Positions 28,262 to 37,488 of a stretch of DNA of 44,335 bases are shown one piece after another. The stretch spans positions 1-44,335 of the forward strand of contig JASJCD010000002.1 in NCBI GenBank assembly GCA_030066135.1, given 5' to 3'. How positions within the stretch are numbered: the stretch's first letter is position 1; each line of letters starts with the position of its first letter. Under the pieces are notes generated by a model. It worked only from the letters and a program-made list of their open reading frames with translations. It was not told the DNA's origin and searched no databases. The position numbers were made by a program, and so were the translations under genes. This DNA is from Desulfobacterales bacterium (GTDB taxonomy: Bacteria > Desulfobacterota > Desulfobacteria > Desulfobacterales > UBA5852).

Positions 28262-29143
28262 TCAGGATTGAAGGTTGGCTTGCAGCAAACGCAGCTTGTC
28301 GTCGAGATACAACTCCGCCTGCCGGACGATCTCGGTGCTGTCCGTGCGGGTTTCAAGCTCCTTGAGGATCGCATGGTAGCGCTCGATGGCCTGCCCCTCG
28401 GCGGCAGTGGGAATGTCCGGGCGGGGATGGCGGTGGTCGTTGAAAAAGTAATTGACGAGTCGCAGCGGTCCCGGTCGACGGAACGGCCAGGAGACGCGCA
28501 GCAGAAAGAGGTTGTAGAGCGCCTCCCGGGCGCCGGCGTTGTGGATGAAATCGTCCATGAAAACCTGGCGGTTGAGGCGATGTTCGATTTCTTCGAAAAC
28601 GGCCAGCAGCAGGCGATGTTCGGTTACCAGAAGCCCGTAGAGGTACCAATCGGTGATCACGGTCCGGACGATCTGTTTGCACCGTGTGGGCAGCAGCCGT
28701 GTGGCCGGGCAGAAGTAAATGTGGCAGGCCATGCCGCCATAGTGGCTCAGGCTGCGAAAATCCATGCCCCGGTTCAGGGGCTCCAGGGGATGCAGCATGC
28801 AGCCCACAGTTTCTTTGGACGGACCGACAAACCCCAGAAAGGGACAGTGGTGGAAATCCGGCATGGGACGGTTCTGGTTCTCGAGCGTTTCGATTTCGCG
28901 CCGAAACGCCATGATACCGTCGATGGTGCGTGTCACACGGCCGAAGCGGCGGGTGCGATCGCCCAGCAGGCGCTCGAGCGTTCGCCGGGAAACATCGGCC
29001 ACATTGTAAAGTCCGCAGCAGGCACCGCATGAGAGCGACGCGCCGACCTGACAGAGGTAATCATCGCCCAGATGCGGTTCGCGCCGTGGCGAAATCGGTC
29101 GGCCGTTGAGGATGTTTCTGTCTGTGGTGTCGATGTGTTCCAT
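28262..29143 (-). CDS. YkgJ-family cysteine cluster protein
   Basis: CQVGASLSCGACCGLYNVAD plus downstream cysteines (HHCPFLGF, VGCMLHP, ACHIYFCPATRLLPTRCKQ). Start trimmed to MEHIDTT. Confidence 0.75.
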   Translation of the reverse strand: MEHIDTTDRNILNGRPISPRREPHLGDDYLCQVGASLSCGACCGLYNVADVSRRTLERLLGDRTRRFGRVTRTIDGIMAFRREIETLENQNRPMPDFHHCPFLGFVGPSKETVGCMLHPLEPLNRGMDFRSLSHYGGMACHIYFCPATRLLPTRCKQIVRTVITDWYLYGLLVTEHRLLLAVFEEIEHRLNRQVFMDDFIHNAGAREALYNLFLLRVSWPFRRPGPLRLVNYFFNDHRHPRPDIPTAAEGQAIERYHAILKELETRTDSTEIVRQAELYLDDKLRLLQANLQS

Positions 29144-29374
29144 GGTTGCGGTGCGCTCGGGCACTGGAATTCCCTCTGTTCTGTTCACCCCTGGCACGCA
29201 TCCAGCGGTGCGGACCGGTCCTGCCTGCAAATCGTTGTGCCGGCCAGGTGGCCCCGTCGTTGACAAGGCTACACCTCCCCCCGGACCGAAAACGTCTTGT
29301 GCCCTTTCATCCGGTTTGCGCTCGTCCAGGATGGATACCAGCTTTACCTTTTAAAAAACGAAAACACCCGGAAG

Positions 29375-29758
29375 TCAACTCACCAGGGCCACGGCTTCGA
29401 TTTCGATCTGGACGTCTTTGGGCAGCCGGGCCACTTCCACGCAGGCGCGGGCGGGCGGATCTGTCTGGAAATACTCGGCGTAGATTGCGTTGATCGTGCC
29501 GAATTGATTCATATCGGCAATGAACAGCGTTGCCTTGACCACCTTTTCCAGTGAACTGCCGGCCGCTTCCAAAATGGCCTTGAGATTGTTCAGAACCTGG
29601 CGTGTTTCCGCCTCGACGCCGCCCTGAACGAGTTCTCCGCTGACCGGGTCGATGGGAATCTGGCCGGATACGAACAACATTCCGCCGACCTGGACGGCCT
29701 GCGAATAGGGGCCAATAGCGGAAGGTGCCTCGGTGGTGCTGATGATCTGGCGTTCCAT
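29375..29758 (-). CDS. ridA: RidA family reactive intermediate/imine deaminase
   Basis: [44 protein letters not shown]...[26 protein letters not shown]. Confidence 0.94.
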   Translation of the reverse strand: MERQIISTTEAPSAIGPYSQAVQVGGMLFVSGQIPIDPVSGELVQGGVEAETRQVLNNLKAILEAAGSSLEKVVKATLFIADMNQFGTINAIYAEYFQTDPPARACVEVARLPKDVQIEIEAVALVS

Positions 29759-29861
29759 GCAACACTCCTTTCCTGAACGGCGGTTCGATTTTAGTTCGGG
29801 TCTAAGCCCCCCACCTCCGGTGGAGGATTCGAAGCGGTTCTACCGATCCGGTGTTCGTTAC

Positions 29862-29895
29862 GGTTACTTTTCTCGGACGCCTATGAAAAGTAACC
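29862..29895. repeat. Perfect 11-bp inverted repeat ggttacttttc/gaaaagtaacc, start of an intergenic repeat element
   Basis: ggttacttttc tcggacgcctat gaaaagtaacc, followed by aaaagaaggcgcctctgtccccg; a related sequence is at 5821-5857. Confidence 0.75.
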
Positions 29896-29970
29896 AAAAG
29901 AAGGCGCCTCTGTCCCCGATGCTTGGCGCGGTTCAAAGGGGGGGCTCGAGCAGAGCGCCTGAAAGCGTTT

Positions 29971-30028
29971 CCAAGTGCCCTTACGGGAGGCTACCTGATG
30001 CCTCCCCCTGCGCGGGAGGCGATTCACG
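29971..30028. repeat. Second module of the intergenic repeat with hairpin gcctccc/gggaggc
   Basis: tacctgatgcctccccctgcgcgggaggcgattcac; related to 25251-25301. Confidence 0.55.
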
Positions 30029-30174
30029 TTGCGGCCGACCGCATCCTGCCACCGGGTCTGGTATACGGCGGCGGGGCGGCGCCCCCGCGAAGCCTCGCTG
30101 TCGTGCTCGATTCAAAGCCGGCCTTACCATACCACAGATTGGATTGAAGGGAATCGTTGTCGTCAACGCGGTGC

Positions 30175-30606
30175 TTAGGTCAGGATAGGGGTTATCTTTT
30201 CATTGTCGAGAAGATCCTGTATGGTGGTCTCGTCGTAGACGCTGAAGATGGCTTGGCAAACGCGATCCCACATGGGTTTGAAGGCACAATTGTCATACAA
30301 CGGGCATCCGTCCCGGGCGATGCATATATCGCAGCGATCCTGACTCTGGCGATCGTCGATGAACCGGAAGATGGTGCCCACGGTGACGCGCTCTGGCGGT
30401 ATGAGGAGCGCATAGCCTCCGTGGCAGCCGCGCTTGGAAGCCACCAGCCCCGAGCCTTTGAGCTGGGCCATGATGACCTCCAAAAAGCGCAGCGGGATGG
30501 CCTGGTTTTCGGCAATATCCGCAAGCTTGGTCTGGCCTCCGTCGCGGTGCTTGGCCAGTTCGAAAACTGCCCGCAGGGCGTATTTGTGCCTCTGTGTGAT
30601 CAGCAT
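30175..30606 (-). CDS. Rrf2-family transcriptional regulator, IscR-like
   Basis: MLITQRHKYALRAVFELAKH...LADIAENQAIPLRFLEVIMAQLKGSGLVASKRGCHGGYALL; CDICIARDGCPLYDNC includes C-x5-C-x5-C. Confidence 0.92.
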   Translation of the reverse strand: MLITQRHKYALRAVFELAKHRDGGQTKLADIAENQAIPLRFLEVIMAQLKGSGLVASKRGCHGGYALLIPPERVTVGTIFRFIDDRQSQDRCDICIARDGCPLYDNCAFKPMWDRVCQAIFSVYDETTIQDLLDNEKITPILT

Positions 30607-30674
30607 GCGTATACGGCTCCCCGTGATTATTACGGCCGGATACCTGCCGGGGGAATCCACTGCTACTGCGGGTT

Positions 30675-30703
30675 AGTTTAGAATAGCTGAATACCGAAGT
30701 CAA
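30675..30703 (-). promoter_or_regulatory. Predicted sigma-70 promoter of the Rrf2 regulator, TTGACT-N17-TAAACT
   Basis: Forward agtcaa 30698-30703 and agttta 30675-30680. Confidence 0.55.
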
Positions 30704-30842
30704 GTTATAGATATCGTTGCGTTTTTTAAATCGCATGATCGGCCGGTACCCACTGGATGCGAGGTCATGCGGTGTAAGCCTTCATTCGGCCGTCTTGGCA
30801 CCCGATGCCGGCCGAAGGGCCAAGGCAAGGAAACGGATACCC

Positions 30843-32216
30843 ATGAAACCGATGGTCGCCGTCGTGGGGCGCCCCAATGTGGGCAAATCCACCCTGTTCA
30901 ACCAGGTTACCCGCAGCCGTGATGCGCTGGTGGACGACTTTCCCGGGGTCACCCGCGACCGGATCTGCGGTGACGCCCTCTGGAACGACATCCCCTTCAC
31001 CCTGGTCGACACCGGCGGCTTCTCCGGCCAGCTCGACGACACCTTTGCCGATTCGATCCGCCACCAGGTTTTCGAAGCCCTGAGCGCCGCCGATGCCATC
31101 ATTATGCTGATGGACGGCCGGCAGGGGCTCTCGCCCTATGACCGCGACATCGTCGACACATTGCGCGATCAGGCCAAACCGGTATTCTTTGCGGTCAACA
31201 AGATCGACGGCCCCGAACAGGAAGACCGCATGGCGGACTTCTTCACACTGGGTATCGATAAACTTTATCCCCTCTCGGCCGAACACCGCTTCGGGTTGAA
31301 CGACCTGCTCGACGATGTCGTGGCAACCTTCAGGCGCCATACGGAGCCCGAACGGGACGAAATCAAACTGGCCGTGGTGGGCCGCCCGAACGTGGGCAAG
31401 TCTTCGCTGCTCAACCGCCTGGTTGGCGCCGAACGTCACCTGGTGAGTGCTATACCGGGAACCACCCGCGATGCGGTCGACTCGCTGATCAAACGCGACG
31501 GGCGCCACTACCGCCTGATCGACACCGCCGGCATCCGCCGCAAGGGCAGGGTCACACACAAACTGGAGAAATTCTCCGTTTTAAAGGCCCTGCGGAGCCT
31601 GGACCGCTGCGACGTGGCCCTGATCGTCATCGACGCGGCCGAAGGGATAACGGATCAGGACGTGAGTGTGGCCGGCTACGCCCACGAGCGCGGCTGCGGC
31701 TGTATTTTTCTTATAAACAAATGGGATCTGGTGGCCAAGGATCAGCACAGCGCACGGCGTTTCACGGACGCGCTTCGCACGGCGGCCAAATTTCTCAATT
31801 TCGCTCCGGTCCTGACCCTGTCGGCCCTCACCGGACAGCGTGTCCAGCGGATTTTCAAGTTGGTGGATAACGTGTATGCCCAATATGTCACCCGGGTGAA
31901 CACCGGCCGCATCAACCGCATCCTGGAGCAGGCCCTGGCCGACAACGAGCCTTCCCTGCACCGCGGTCGACGCATCAAGTTCTTCTATGCCACCCAGGCT
32001 GCGAAGCGACCGCCGACCTTCATCATGTTCGTCAACTATCCGGAAGCGGTCCATTTCTCCTACCAACGTTTTCTGATCAACCGGCTGCGTGAGGGGACCG
32101 GTCTGCACGATACGCCGATTCGGCTGGTGCTGCGGCCGCGCAGCGGCCGCAAGGAGATCAGCCCACGCGCCAAACGTCGGGCGCGTAAAGGCCGTAAACG
32201 CAAACGATCGCGCTGA
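30843..32216 (+). CDS. der: Ribosome biogenesis GTPase Der (EngA)
   Basis: Two tandem G domains (GRPNVGKSTLFNQVT and GRPNVGKSSLLNRLVG), KH-like C-terminus, basic tail. Start trimmed to MKPMVAVVG. Confidence 0.96.
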   Translation: MKPMVAVVGRPNVGKSTLFNQVTRSRDALVDDFPGVTRDRICGDALWNDIPFTLVDTGGFSGQLDDTFADSIRHQVFEALSAADAIIMLMDGRQGLSPYDRDIVDTLRDQAKPVFFAVNKIDGPEQEDRMADFFTLGIDKLYPLSAEHRFGLNDLLDDVVATFRRHTEPERDEIKLAVVGRPNVGKSSLLNRLVGAERHLVSAIPGTTRDAVDSLIKRDGRHYRLIDTAGIRRKGRVTHKLEKFSVLKALRSLDRCDVALIVIDAAEGITDQDVSVAGYAHERGCGCIFLINKWDLVAKDQHSARRFTDALRTAAKFLNFAPVLTLSALTGQRVQRIFKLVDNVYAQYVTRVNTGRINRILEQALADNEPSLHRGRRIKFFYATQAAKRPPTFIMFVNYPEAVHFSYQRFLINRLREGTGLHDTPIRLVLRPRSGRKEISPRAKRRARKGRKRKRSR

Positions 32217-32242
32217 AGACTTGGCGCCAACCCCTTCGCGAG

Positions 32243-33604
32243 GTGTCAGCGGTGGATCTGTTCGAGCACAGCGCACGCCAGAAATTGGACAAACCCCTGG
32301 CCGACCGCATGCGACCGCAGCGGCTGGAAGACTTCGTGGGCCAGTCCCAGGCGGTGGGGGAGGGCTCTCTGATCCGGCAGGTGCTGGGAACCGACCGTCT
32401 CTTCTCGCTTATCCTGTGGGGGCCGCCGGGAACCGGCAAGACCACCCTGGCCCGACTGGTGGCGGGCGCCAAGCAGGCCCACTTTATCGAGTTTTCGGCG
32501 GTCTTGAGCGGCGTCAAGGATATTCGGCGGGTAATTGAAGAGGCACGCCAACAGCGTGATTTCCACCACCGCCGCACGATTTTGTTCGTGGACGAGATCC
32601 ATCGCTTCAACAAGGCCCAGCAGGACGCTTTTCTACATCACGTCGAAAACGGACTGATTACCCTCATCGGGGCCACCACCGAGAATCCCTCCTTCGAAGT
32701 CATCCCGGCCCTGATGTCCCGCTGCCGGGTGGTGCTCCTCAAATCTCATACGGACGAGGATTTAAAAAACATTCTGTCCCAGGCCCTGACGGATCGCGAA
32801 CGCGGACTGGGACGCCAGGGGCAGACGATAACGCCCGAGGCGCTTGATTTTCTGGTCCGGTCGGCCGACGGCGATGCCCGCCGGGCCCTGAACAGCCTGG
32901 AAGTGGCTGCCAGCCTGTGTGCCGCCGCCGGTCGTGAATCCAGCGGCCCCTGCGCGCCTATTGACCTCCCCATGCTCGAAGCCGCATTTCAGAAGAAGGC
33001 GCTGCGCTACGACAAATCCGGCGAGGAGCATTTCAACCTCATCTCGGCGCTGCACAAAAGCCTGCGCGGCAGCGACGCGGACGCCGCCCTCTACTGGCTG
33101 GCCCGCATGCTGGCGGCCGGGGAGGATCCGCTCTACATTGCGCGCCGCATGGTGCGTTTTGCCTGCGAGGATATCGGCCTGGCCGATCCGCAGGCCCTGA
33201 CGACCGCCTTGAACGCCATGGAAGCTTTCCGTTTTCTCGGTCGCCCCGAAGGTGAACTGGCCCTGGCCCAGGCCGCACTCTATCTGGCCACGGCGCCCAA
33301 GAGCAACAGCATCTACCGGGCTTGGCGGACGGCGGCGCGATCGGCGGAAGACCACGGCAGCCTGCCCGTGCCCCTGCATATCCGCAACGCCCCCACCAGT
33401 TTGATGAAAAACCTGGGCTACGGACGCGGCTACCGCTACGCTCACGACTACAAGGATGCCTTTATCCCGCAGGATTATTTTCCGGATCAGCTCAAGGGGA
33501 CGATCTTCTTCGAACCCAGCGATCGCGGCTATGAAAAGGAGATTAAGCGCCGCCTGGACCGCTGGCGGCCTTTGACGGGCAAGAAAGCCCCTCGCGAGCC
33601 TTGA
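32243..33604 (+). CDS. rarA: Replication-associated recombination protein A (RarA/MgsA AAA ATPase)
   Basis: [91 protein letters not shown] start. Confidence 0.95.
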   Translation: MSAVDLFEHSARQKLDKPLADRMRPQRLEDFVGQSQAVGEGSLIRQVLGTDRLFSLILWGPPGTGKTTLARLVAGAKQAHFIEFSAVLSGVKDIRRVIEEARQQRDFHHRRTILFVDEIHRFNKAQQDAFLHHVENGLITLIGATTENPSFEVIPALMSRCRVVLLKSHTDEDLKNILSQALTDRERGLGRQGQTITPEALDFLVRSADGDARRALNSLEVAASLCAAAGRESSGPCAPIDLPMLEAAFQKKALRYDKSGEEHFNLISALHKSLRGSDADAALYWLARMLAAGEDPLYIARRMVRFACEDIGLADPQALTTALNAMEAFRFLGRPEGELALAQAALYLATAPKSNSIYRAWRTAARSAEDHGSLPVPLHIRNAPTSLMKNLGYGRGYRYAHDYKDAFIPQDYFPDQLKGTIFFEPSDRGYEKEIKRRLDRWRPLTGKKAPREP

Positions 33605-33747
33605 GCCTGCGGGGTCGGCGCACACATGTCGCGGCTTGACAGCGAGCTTCCGGGACTCTTATTATTTAAATATATCTACAATCTTCCTCCCGCAGCGTGC
33701 ACGCACACCCCAGCGCCCCCGTATAACCGTCAACGAAAGGGGTTACC

Positions 33748-34203
33748 ATGCAAACGGCCGCCGACATCATGACCACCAATGTCATTTCGGTGAATCCGGA
33801 GACGGAAATCCTTCGGGCGGTGCAGCTTCTGCTCGAAAACAGGATCAACGGCTTGCCGGTGATCGATGATCAGGGCCGTCTGGTTGGCATTGTCTGTCAG
33901 AGCGACCTTATTGTTCAGCAGAAGCGGGTCCGCGTGCCTTCGTTGTTCACTCTTCTCGATGGCTATATAAGCCTCTCCTCGGCCCGGCATTTTGAACGTG
34001 AAGTCGAAAAGATCGCGGCCTCCCAGGTACGGCAGGCCATGACACCCAACCCGGCCAGCATTGCGCCCGAAACACCCGTCGAGGAGGTGGCGACCCTCAT
34101 GGTGGAAAAAAATTATCATACCCTGCCGGTGGTCTCCGACGGCCGCCTGGTGGGCATCGTCGGCAAGGAAGACATGCTGCGGACCATCATGCAGGAGAAA
34201 TGA
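33748..34203 (+). CDS. CBS-domain pair protein
   Basis: AADIMTTNVISVNPETEILRAVQLLLENRINGLPVIDDQGRLVGIV ... QAMTPNPASIAPETPVEEVATLMVEKNYHTLPVVSDGRLVGIVGKEDML. Confidence 0.93.
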   Translation: MQTAADIMTTNVISVNPETEILRAVQLLLENRINGLPVIDDQGRLVGIVCQSDLIVQQKRVRVPSLFTLLDGYISLSSARHFEREVEKIAASQVRQAMTPNPASIAPETPVEEVATLMVEKNYHTLPVVSDGRLVGIVGKEDMLRTIMQEK

Positions 34204-34401
34204 GGGCAACCTGCAGAGCATCGAGGCGGACCACAGAGATACAGGCCGGGCCCGGAAAACCCCGATAGGGGCCGCCTGCGGTTGACCGCGCATCGGGGAT
34301 CTTGGGATTATTTGCCATCACATCATCGGAGGCCGACTGTCTCCGCTTAAAAAAATGCGGCCTACGACATGCGGCCCTCTGCAGTCTATCAAGGAGGCCA
34401 T

Positions 34402-34854
34402 ATGGCGATAAGGACGATTGCCTGCTGCACCGATTTTTCGGACAATGCCCATCGGGCCGTAACCCAGGCCATCGACATGGCGGCCCGCTGCAACGCCAAA
34501 CTCTTCCTCCTGCATGTGCTGCCCCCGCTGATCAATCCGGTGTTGCTGGACAGCGGCTGGATTCCCCCGGAGATGCCGCGGGATGCCGTGATTCTCAAAA
34601 TCGAGGAGCAGATGCAGGAGCGCTATGGCGGCCAGGTGCCCCATGAGGTCGACTACGAGCTGGTGGTCCGGGACGGCCACGTTTCCTCCGAGATCCTTGA
34701 ATTCATCCAGACGGAGTCGATTGACCTGGTGGTCACCGGGGCCTATGGCCTTTCGGGGATGGGCTTGGTGCTCTTCGGCAGTGTGGCCAAGCGCGTGGCC
34801 CAGAAAGCCGCTTGCTCGGTCATGATTGTCAGGGATAACGCGCCAACACATTAG
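34402..34854 (+). CDS. Universal stress protein (UspA family)
   Basis: MAIRTIACCTDFSDNAHRAVTQAIDMAARCNAKLFLLHV...DLVVTGAYGLSGMGLVLFGSVAKRVAQKAACSVMIV; RBS aaggagg. Confidence 0.93.
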   Translation: MAIRTIACCTDFSDNAHRAVTQAIDMAARCNAKLFLLHVLPPLINPVLLDSGWIPPEMPRDAVILKIEEQMQERYGGQVPHEVDYELVVRDGHVSSEILEFIQTESIDLVVTGAYGLSGMGLVLFGSVAKRVAQKAACSVMIVRDNAPTH

Positions 34855-34873
34855 TCGTGCTCCGGCGGCGGGG

Positions 34874-35641
34874 TCAGACTGGCACCTGTAACTCGAAGGT
34901 GCGGGTCTGCGCGCTAGCATCGGGTCCGAAAGTGCGTTCGATGAAGCGGGTGCGGCCGTCAGCGGCCATCAGCAGAACAGTTGACGAGCGTGTTCCGTAG
35001 GTGGGGCTTTGAATAAAGGCCGGGGCCAGCATGCGTTCCCAGGCGAGACCGATTCCGGTTGTGGGCAGATCTTCATCCGGCGGTTGGTACCGGTCCTGAA
35101 GAAACGCCATCAATTCTTCAGGCTCCGGGGGGTGTTCCCGGCCCACAAGGGCGGCCATGGCCTGCCGGGCCCTTTCGACCTTGGGCCAGGGGGTGCCCAG
35201 CAGGTGGTTGCTGAGACCATGGATGCCTGCCTGGACCGGACAGGGGGCGTTGCCGCGGTTGCCGTAATAGTAGAGGGCACCCAACCGGCCGGCGATGAGG
35301 TTGAAACCGTTGTAGCGCTGACCGTCGCGCTGCAACGCGGCAAGATAGCGATCGGCTTTCACATGGCCGCCGATGAAGTCACTCACCAGATGCCCGCGGG
35401 TGGGCGCCTCCGAACGGAAGCGGTCGGGTTCTCTGAAATTCGTGATCGCGGCCAGACGCCCGTTGCGGTGCAGCCCCATCCAGGTACCGCCGCCGCGCAG
35501 GTCGCGGCCGGCTAAAATGTCTTTCTGCTCCAGCCAGAAGTCCAGCGGGAGTGTCGGCCGTTCATAAAATTCATCGCGATTGGCCGCTATGATCAATGGA
35601 TAGTCAGCCCGGCACTGGTGGGCCAGAATCAGAAGACACAT
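34874..35641 (-). CDS. NRDE-family (TANGO2-like) protein
   Basis: MCLLILAHQCRADYPLIIAANRDEFYERPTLPLDFW...GRDLRGGGTWMGLHRNGRLAAITNFREP. Confidence 0.9.
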   Translation of the reverse strand: MCLLILAHQCRADYPLIIAANRDEFYERPTLPLDFWLEQKDILAGRDLRGGGTWMGLHRNGRLAAITNFREPDRFRSEAPTRGHLVSDFIGGHVKADRYLAALQRDGQRYNGFNLIAGRLGALYYYGNRGNAPCPVQAGIHGLSNHLLGTPWPKVERARQAMAALVGREHPPEPEELMAFLQDRYQPPDEDLPTTGIGLAWERMLAPAFIQSPTYGTRSSTVLLMAADGRTRFIERTFGPDASAQTRTFELQVPV

Positions 35642-35907
35642 CGGCGTTTACCTCGGTTCGGGTGGCCCGGTGGCCTCAAGACCGACCGATTGCGGTGACA
35701 GGGCACGTGGTCCATCGCACCGCGCGTTTGGCACCATTTGCCGATGGACACCGCATCGGAAGGGTGTTACTTTGACGTTCCGGTAAGAAGTTCGATGCCG
35801 GCCCTACGCGCCTCGATTATCGTGGCGGCGTATATCATTTGCACCTCATCCCTCGGGTTCGTAAGTCGTATCTCGAGCTATATACATTCATCTCGCTTGA
35901 ACGCCAT

Positions 35908-35922
35908 TTAGAAAATTTCTAA
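35908..35922. promoter_or_regulatory. 15-bp perfect palindrome TTAGAAA-A-TTTCTAA upstream of the thiolase gene
   Basis: Directly read; 38 bp before the thiolase ATG. Confidence 0.5.
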
Positions 35923-35960
35923 TGCATGCCGGTTGAAGTTGCAACCAGGGAGGAAACAAC

Positions 35961-37250
35961 ATGAACGAAGTCGTGATTGTCAGCGGGGCCAGGACGGCCG
36001 TAGGGGCTTTTGGGGGAACACTCAAAGATGTGCCGGTCGTCGATCTGGGCGCCGCGGTCATCAAGGATATTTTCAAACGCCGCAAGCTCAAGCCGGTGGC
36101 CAGTGAAATGATGCAGGCCGTGGCCCCCGAGACCTTGAAGGACCAGGGCGCCATCGATCTGGAGAAAGAATTTCAGGATTGGGATGGCGATGCCGCCCCG
36201 ATCAGCGTGGACGAAGTCATCATGGGCAATGTGCTCCAGACGGCCCAGGGTCAGAATCCGGCCCGGCAGGCCATGATCCGGGCGGGTGTGCCCAAGGAGA
36301 CACCGGCCTTCACGATCAACAAAGTCTGCGGCTCGGGTCTCAAGGCCATCGCCCTGGGGGCCGCCAGCATCGCCGCCGGTCAGGCCGAGGTGATTGTGGC
36401 CGGGGGCATGGAAAACATGAGCCAGGTGCCCATGGCCCTGCCCAAGGCGCGCTGGGGGTATCGCATGGAAGTGACGGGCACGGGCGCGATCCATGACCTC
36501 ATGGTGCTCGACGGCCTTTTCGAGATATTTTACGGTTATCATATGGGGCAGACGGCCGAGAATATTGCCGCCCTTTACGGGATCGGCCGGACGGAGCAGG
36601 ACGAACTGGGTGTGCTCAGCCATTCCCGGGCATTCGGGGCCGTCCGGGAGGGGCTTTTCAAAGAGGAGATCGTGCCGATCGTGCGCCAGACCCGCAAGGG
36701 CGAGGTTATCGTCGATACGGATGAGCGCCCCATGGAAACGGATGTAGAAAAGATGGGCCGTTTGCGGCCGGTTTTCAAAAAGGACGGCACCGTTACGGCC
36801 GGCAATGCCTCGGGCCTCAATGATGCCGCGGCCGCCGTCCTGCTGATGACCCCTGAAAAAGCAAACGCCCTTGGGCTTGAGGTCATGGCCCGCATCAAGA
36901 CCTACGCTGCGGCCGGCCTGGATCCGGCCTATATGGGACTCGGACCGGTGCCGGCCGTGCGCAAGGCGCTCAAGACCGCTGGCATGGCGATCGGGGATGT
37001 CGACACGATTGAACTCAACGAAGCCTTCGCTGTTCAGGCCATTGCCTGCTGCCGTGAATTGGGCCTCGCCGCCGACCGGCCCAATGAACTCGGCAGCGGC
37101 ATATCGATCGGCCATCCCATCGGCTGCACCGGTGCCCGCCAGATGGTGACGGCGATTCACCAGATGCGCCGTAAAGATTATGCCACCGGGCTGATTTCCA
37201 TGTGCATCGGCGGCGGCATGGGTATGGCCATGCTCGTCGAGCAGGTCTAA
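35961..37250 (+). CDS. Thiolase / acetyl-CoA C-acetyltransferase
   Basis: VIVSGARTAVGAFGG, nucleophile region NKVCGSGLKAIALGA, NEAFAVQA, GHPIGCTGARQMVT, CIGGGMGMAM. Confidence 0.94.
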   Translation: MNEVVIVSGARTAVGAFGGTLKDVPVVDLGAAVIKDIFKRRKLKPVASEMMQAVAPETLKDQGAIDLEKEFQDWDGDAAPISVDEVIMGNVLQTAQGQNPARQAMIRAGVPKETPAFTINKVCGSGLKAIALGAASIAAGQAEVIVAGGMENMSQVPMALPKARWGYRMEVTGTGAIHDLMVLDGLFEIFYGYHMGQTAENIAALYGIGRTEQDELGVLSHSRAFGAVREGLFKEEIVPIVRQTRKGEVIVDTDERPMETDVEKMGRLRPVFKKDGTVTAGNASGLNDAAAAVLLMTPEKANALGLEVMARIKTYAAAGLDPAYMGLGPVPAVRKALKTAGMAIGDVDTIELNEAFAVQAIACCRELGLAADRPNELGSGISIGHPIGCTGARQMVTAIHQMRRKDYATGLISMCIGGGMGMAMLVEQV

Positions 37251-37488
37251 ACGACCCGTTGGCGACATTATGGTCTTGGTGGATCGGCGTGCGCACCGCG
37301 CTGACCTAGCCCGGGCAGTGACGGCTCTTCCGATGGGTTGGGCCGTTAAGCCCGGGAGCGTTTGATGAACCCATGGCCACGATCCGTCATTGGCGACAGG
37401 CGCCTACGACGACGAGCTACGCCGTTCGCACAGAAACACAGTCTGATGCGGCCATCCGCCCCGCAATTCTAATGATCGACGCCTGAAT

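Noticed and set aside
35919-37268. 449-aa minus-strand ORF opposite the thiolase
   Set aside because: Shadow ORF; thiolase motifs are on the + strand.
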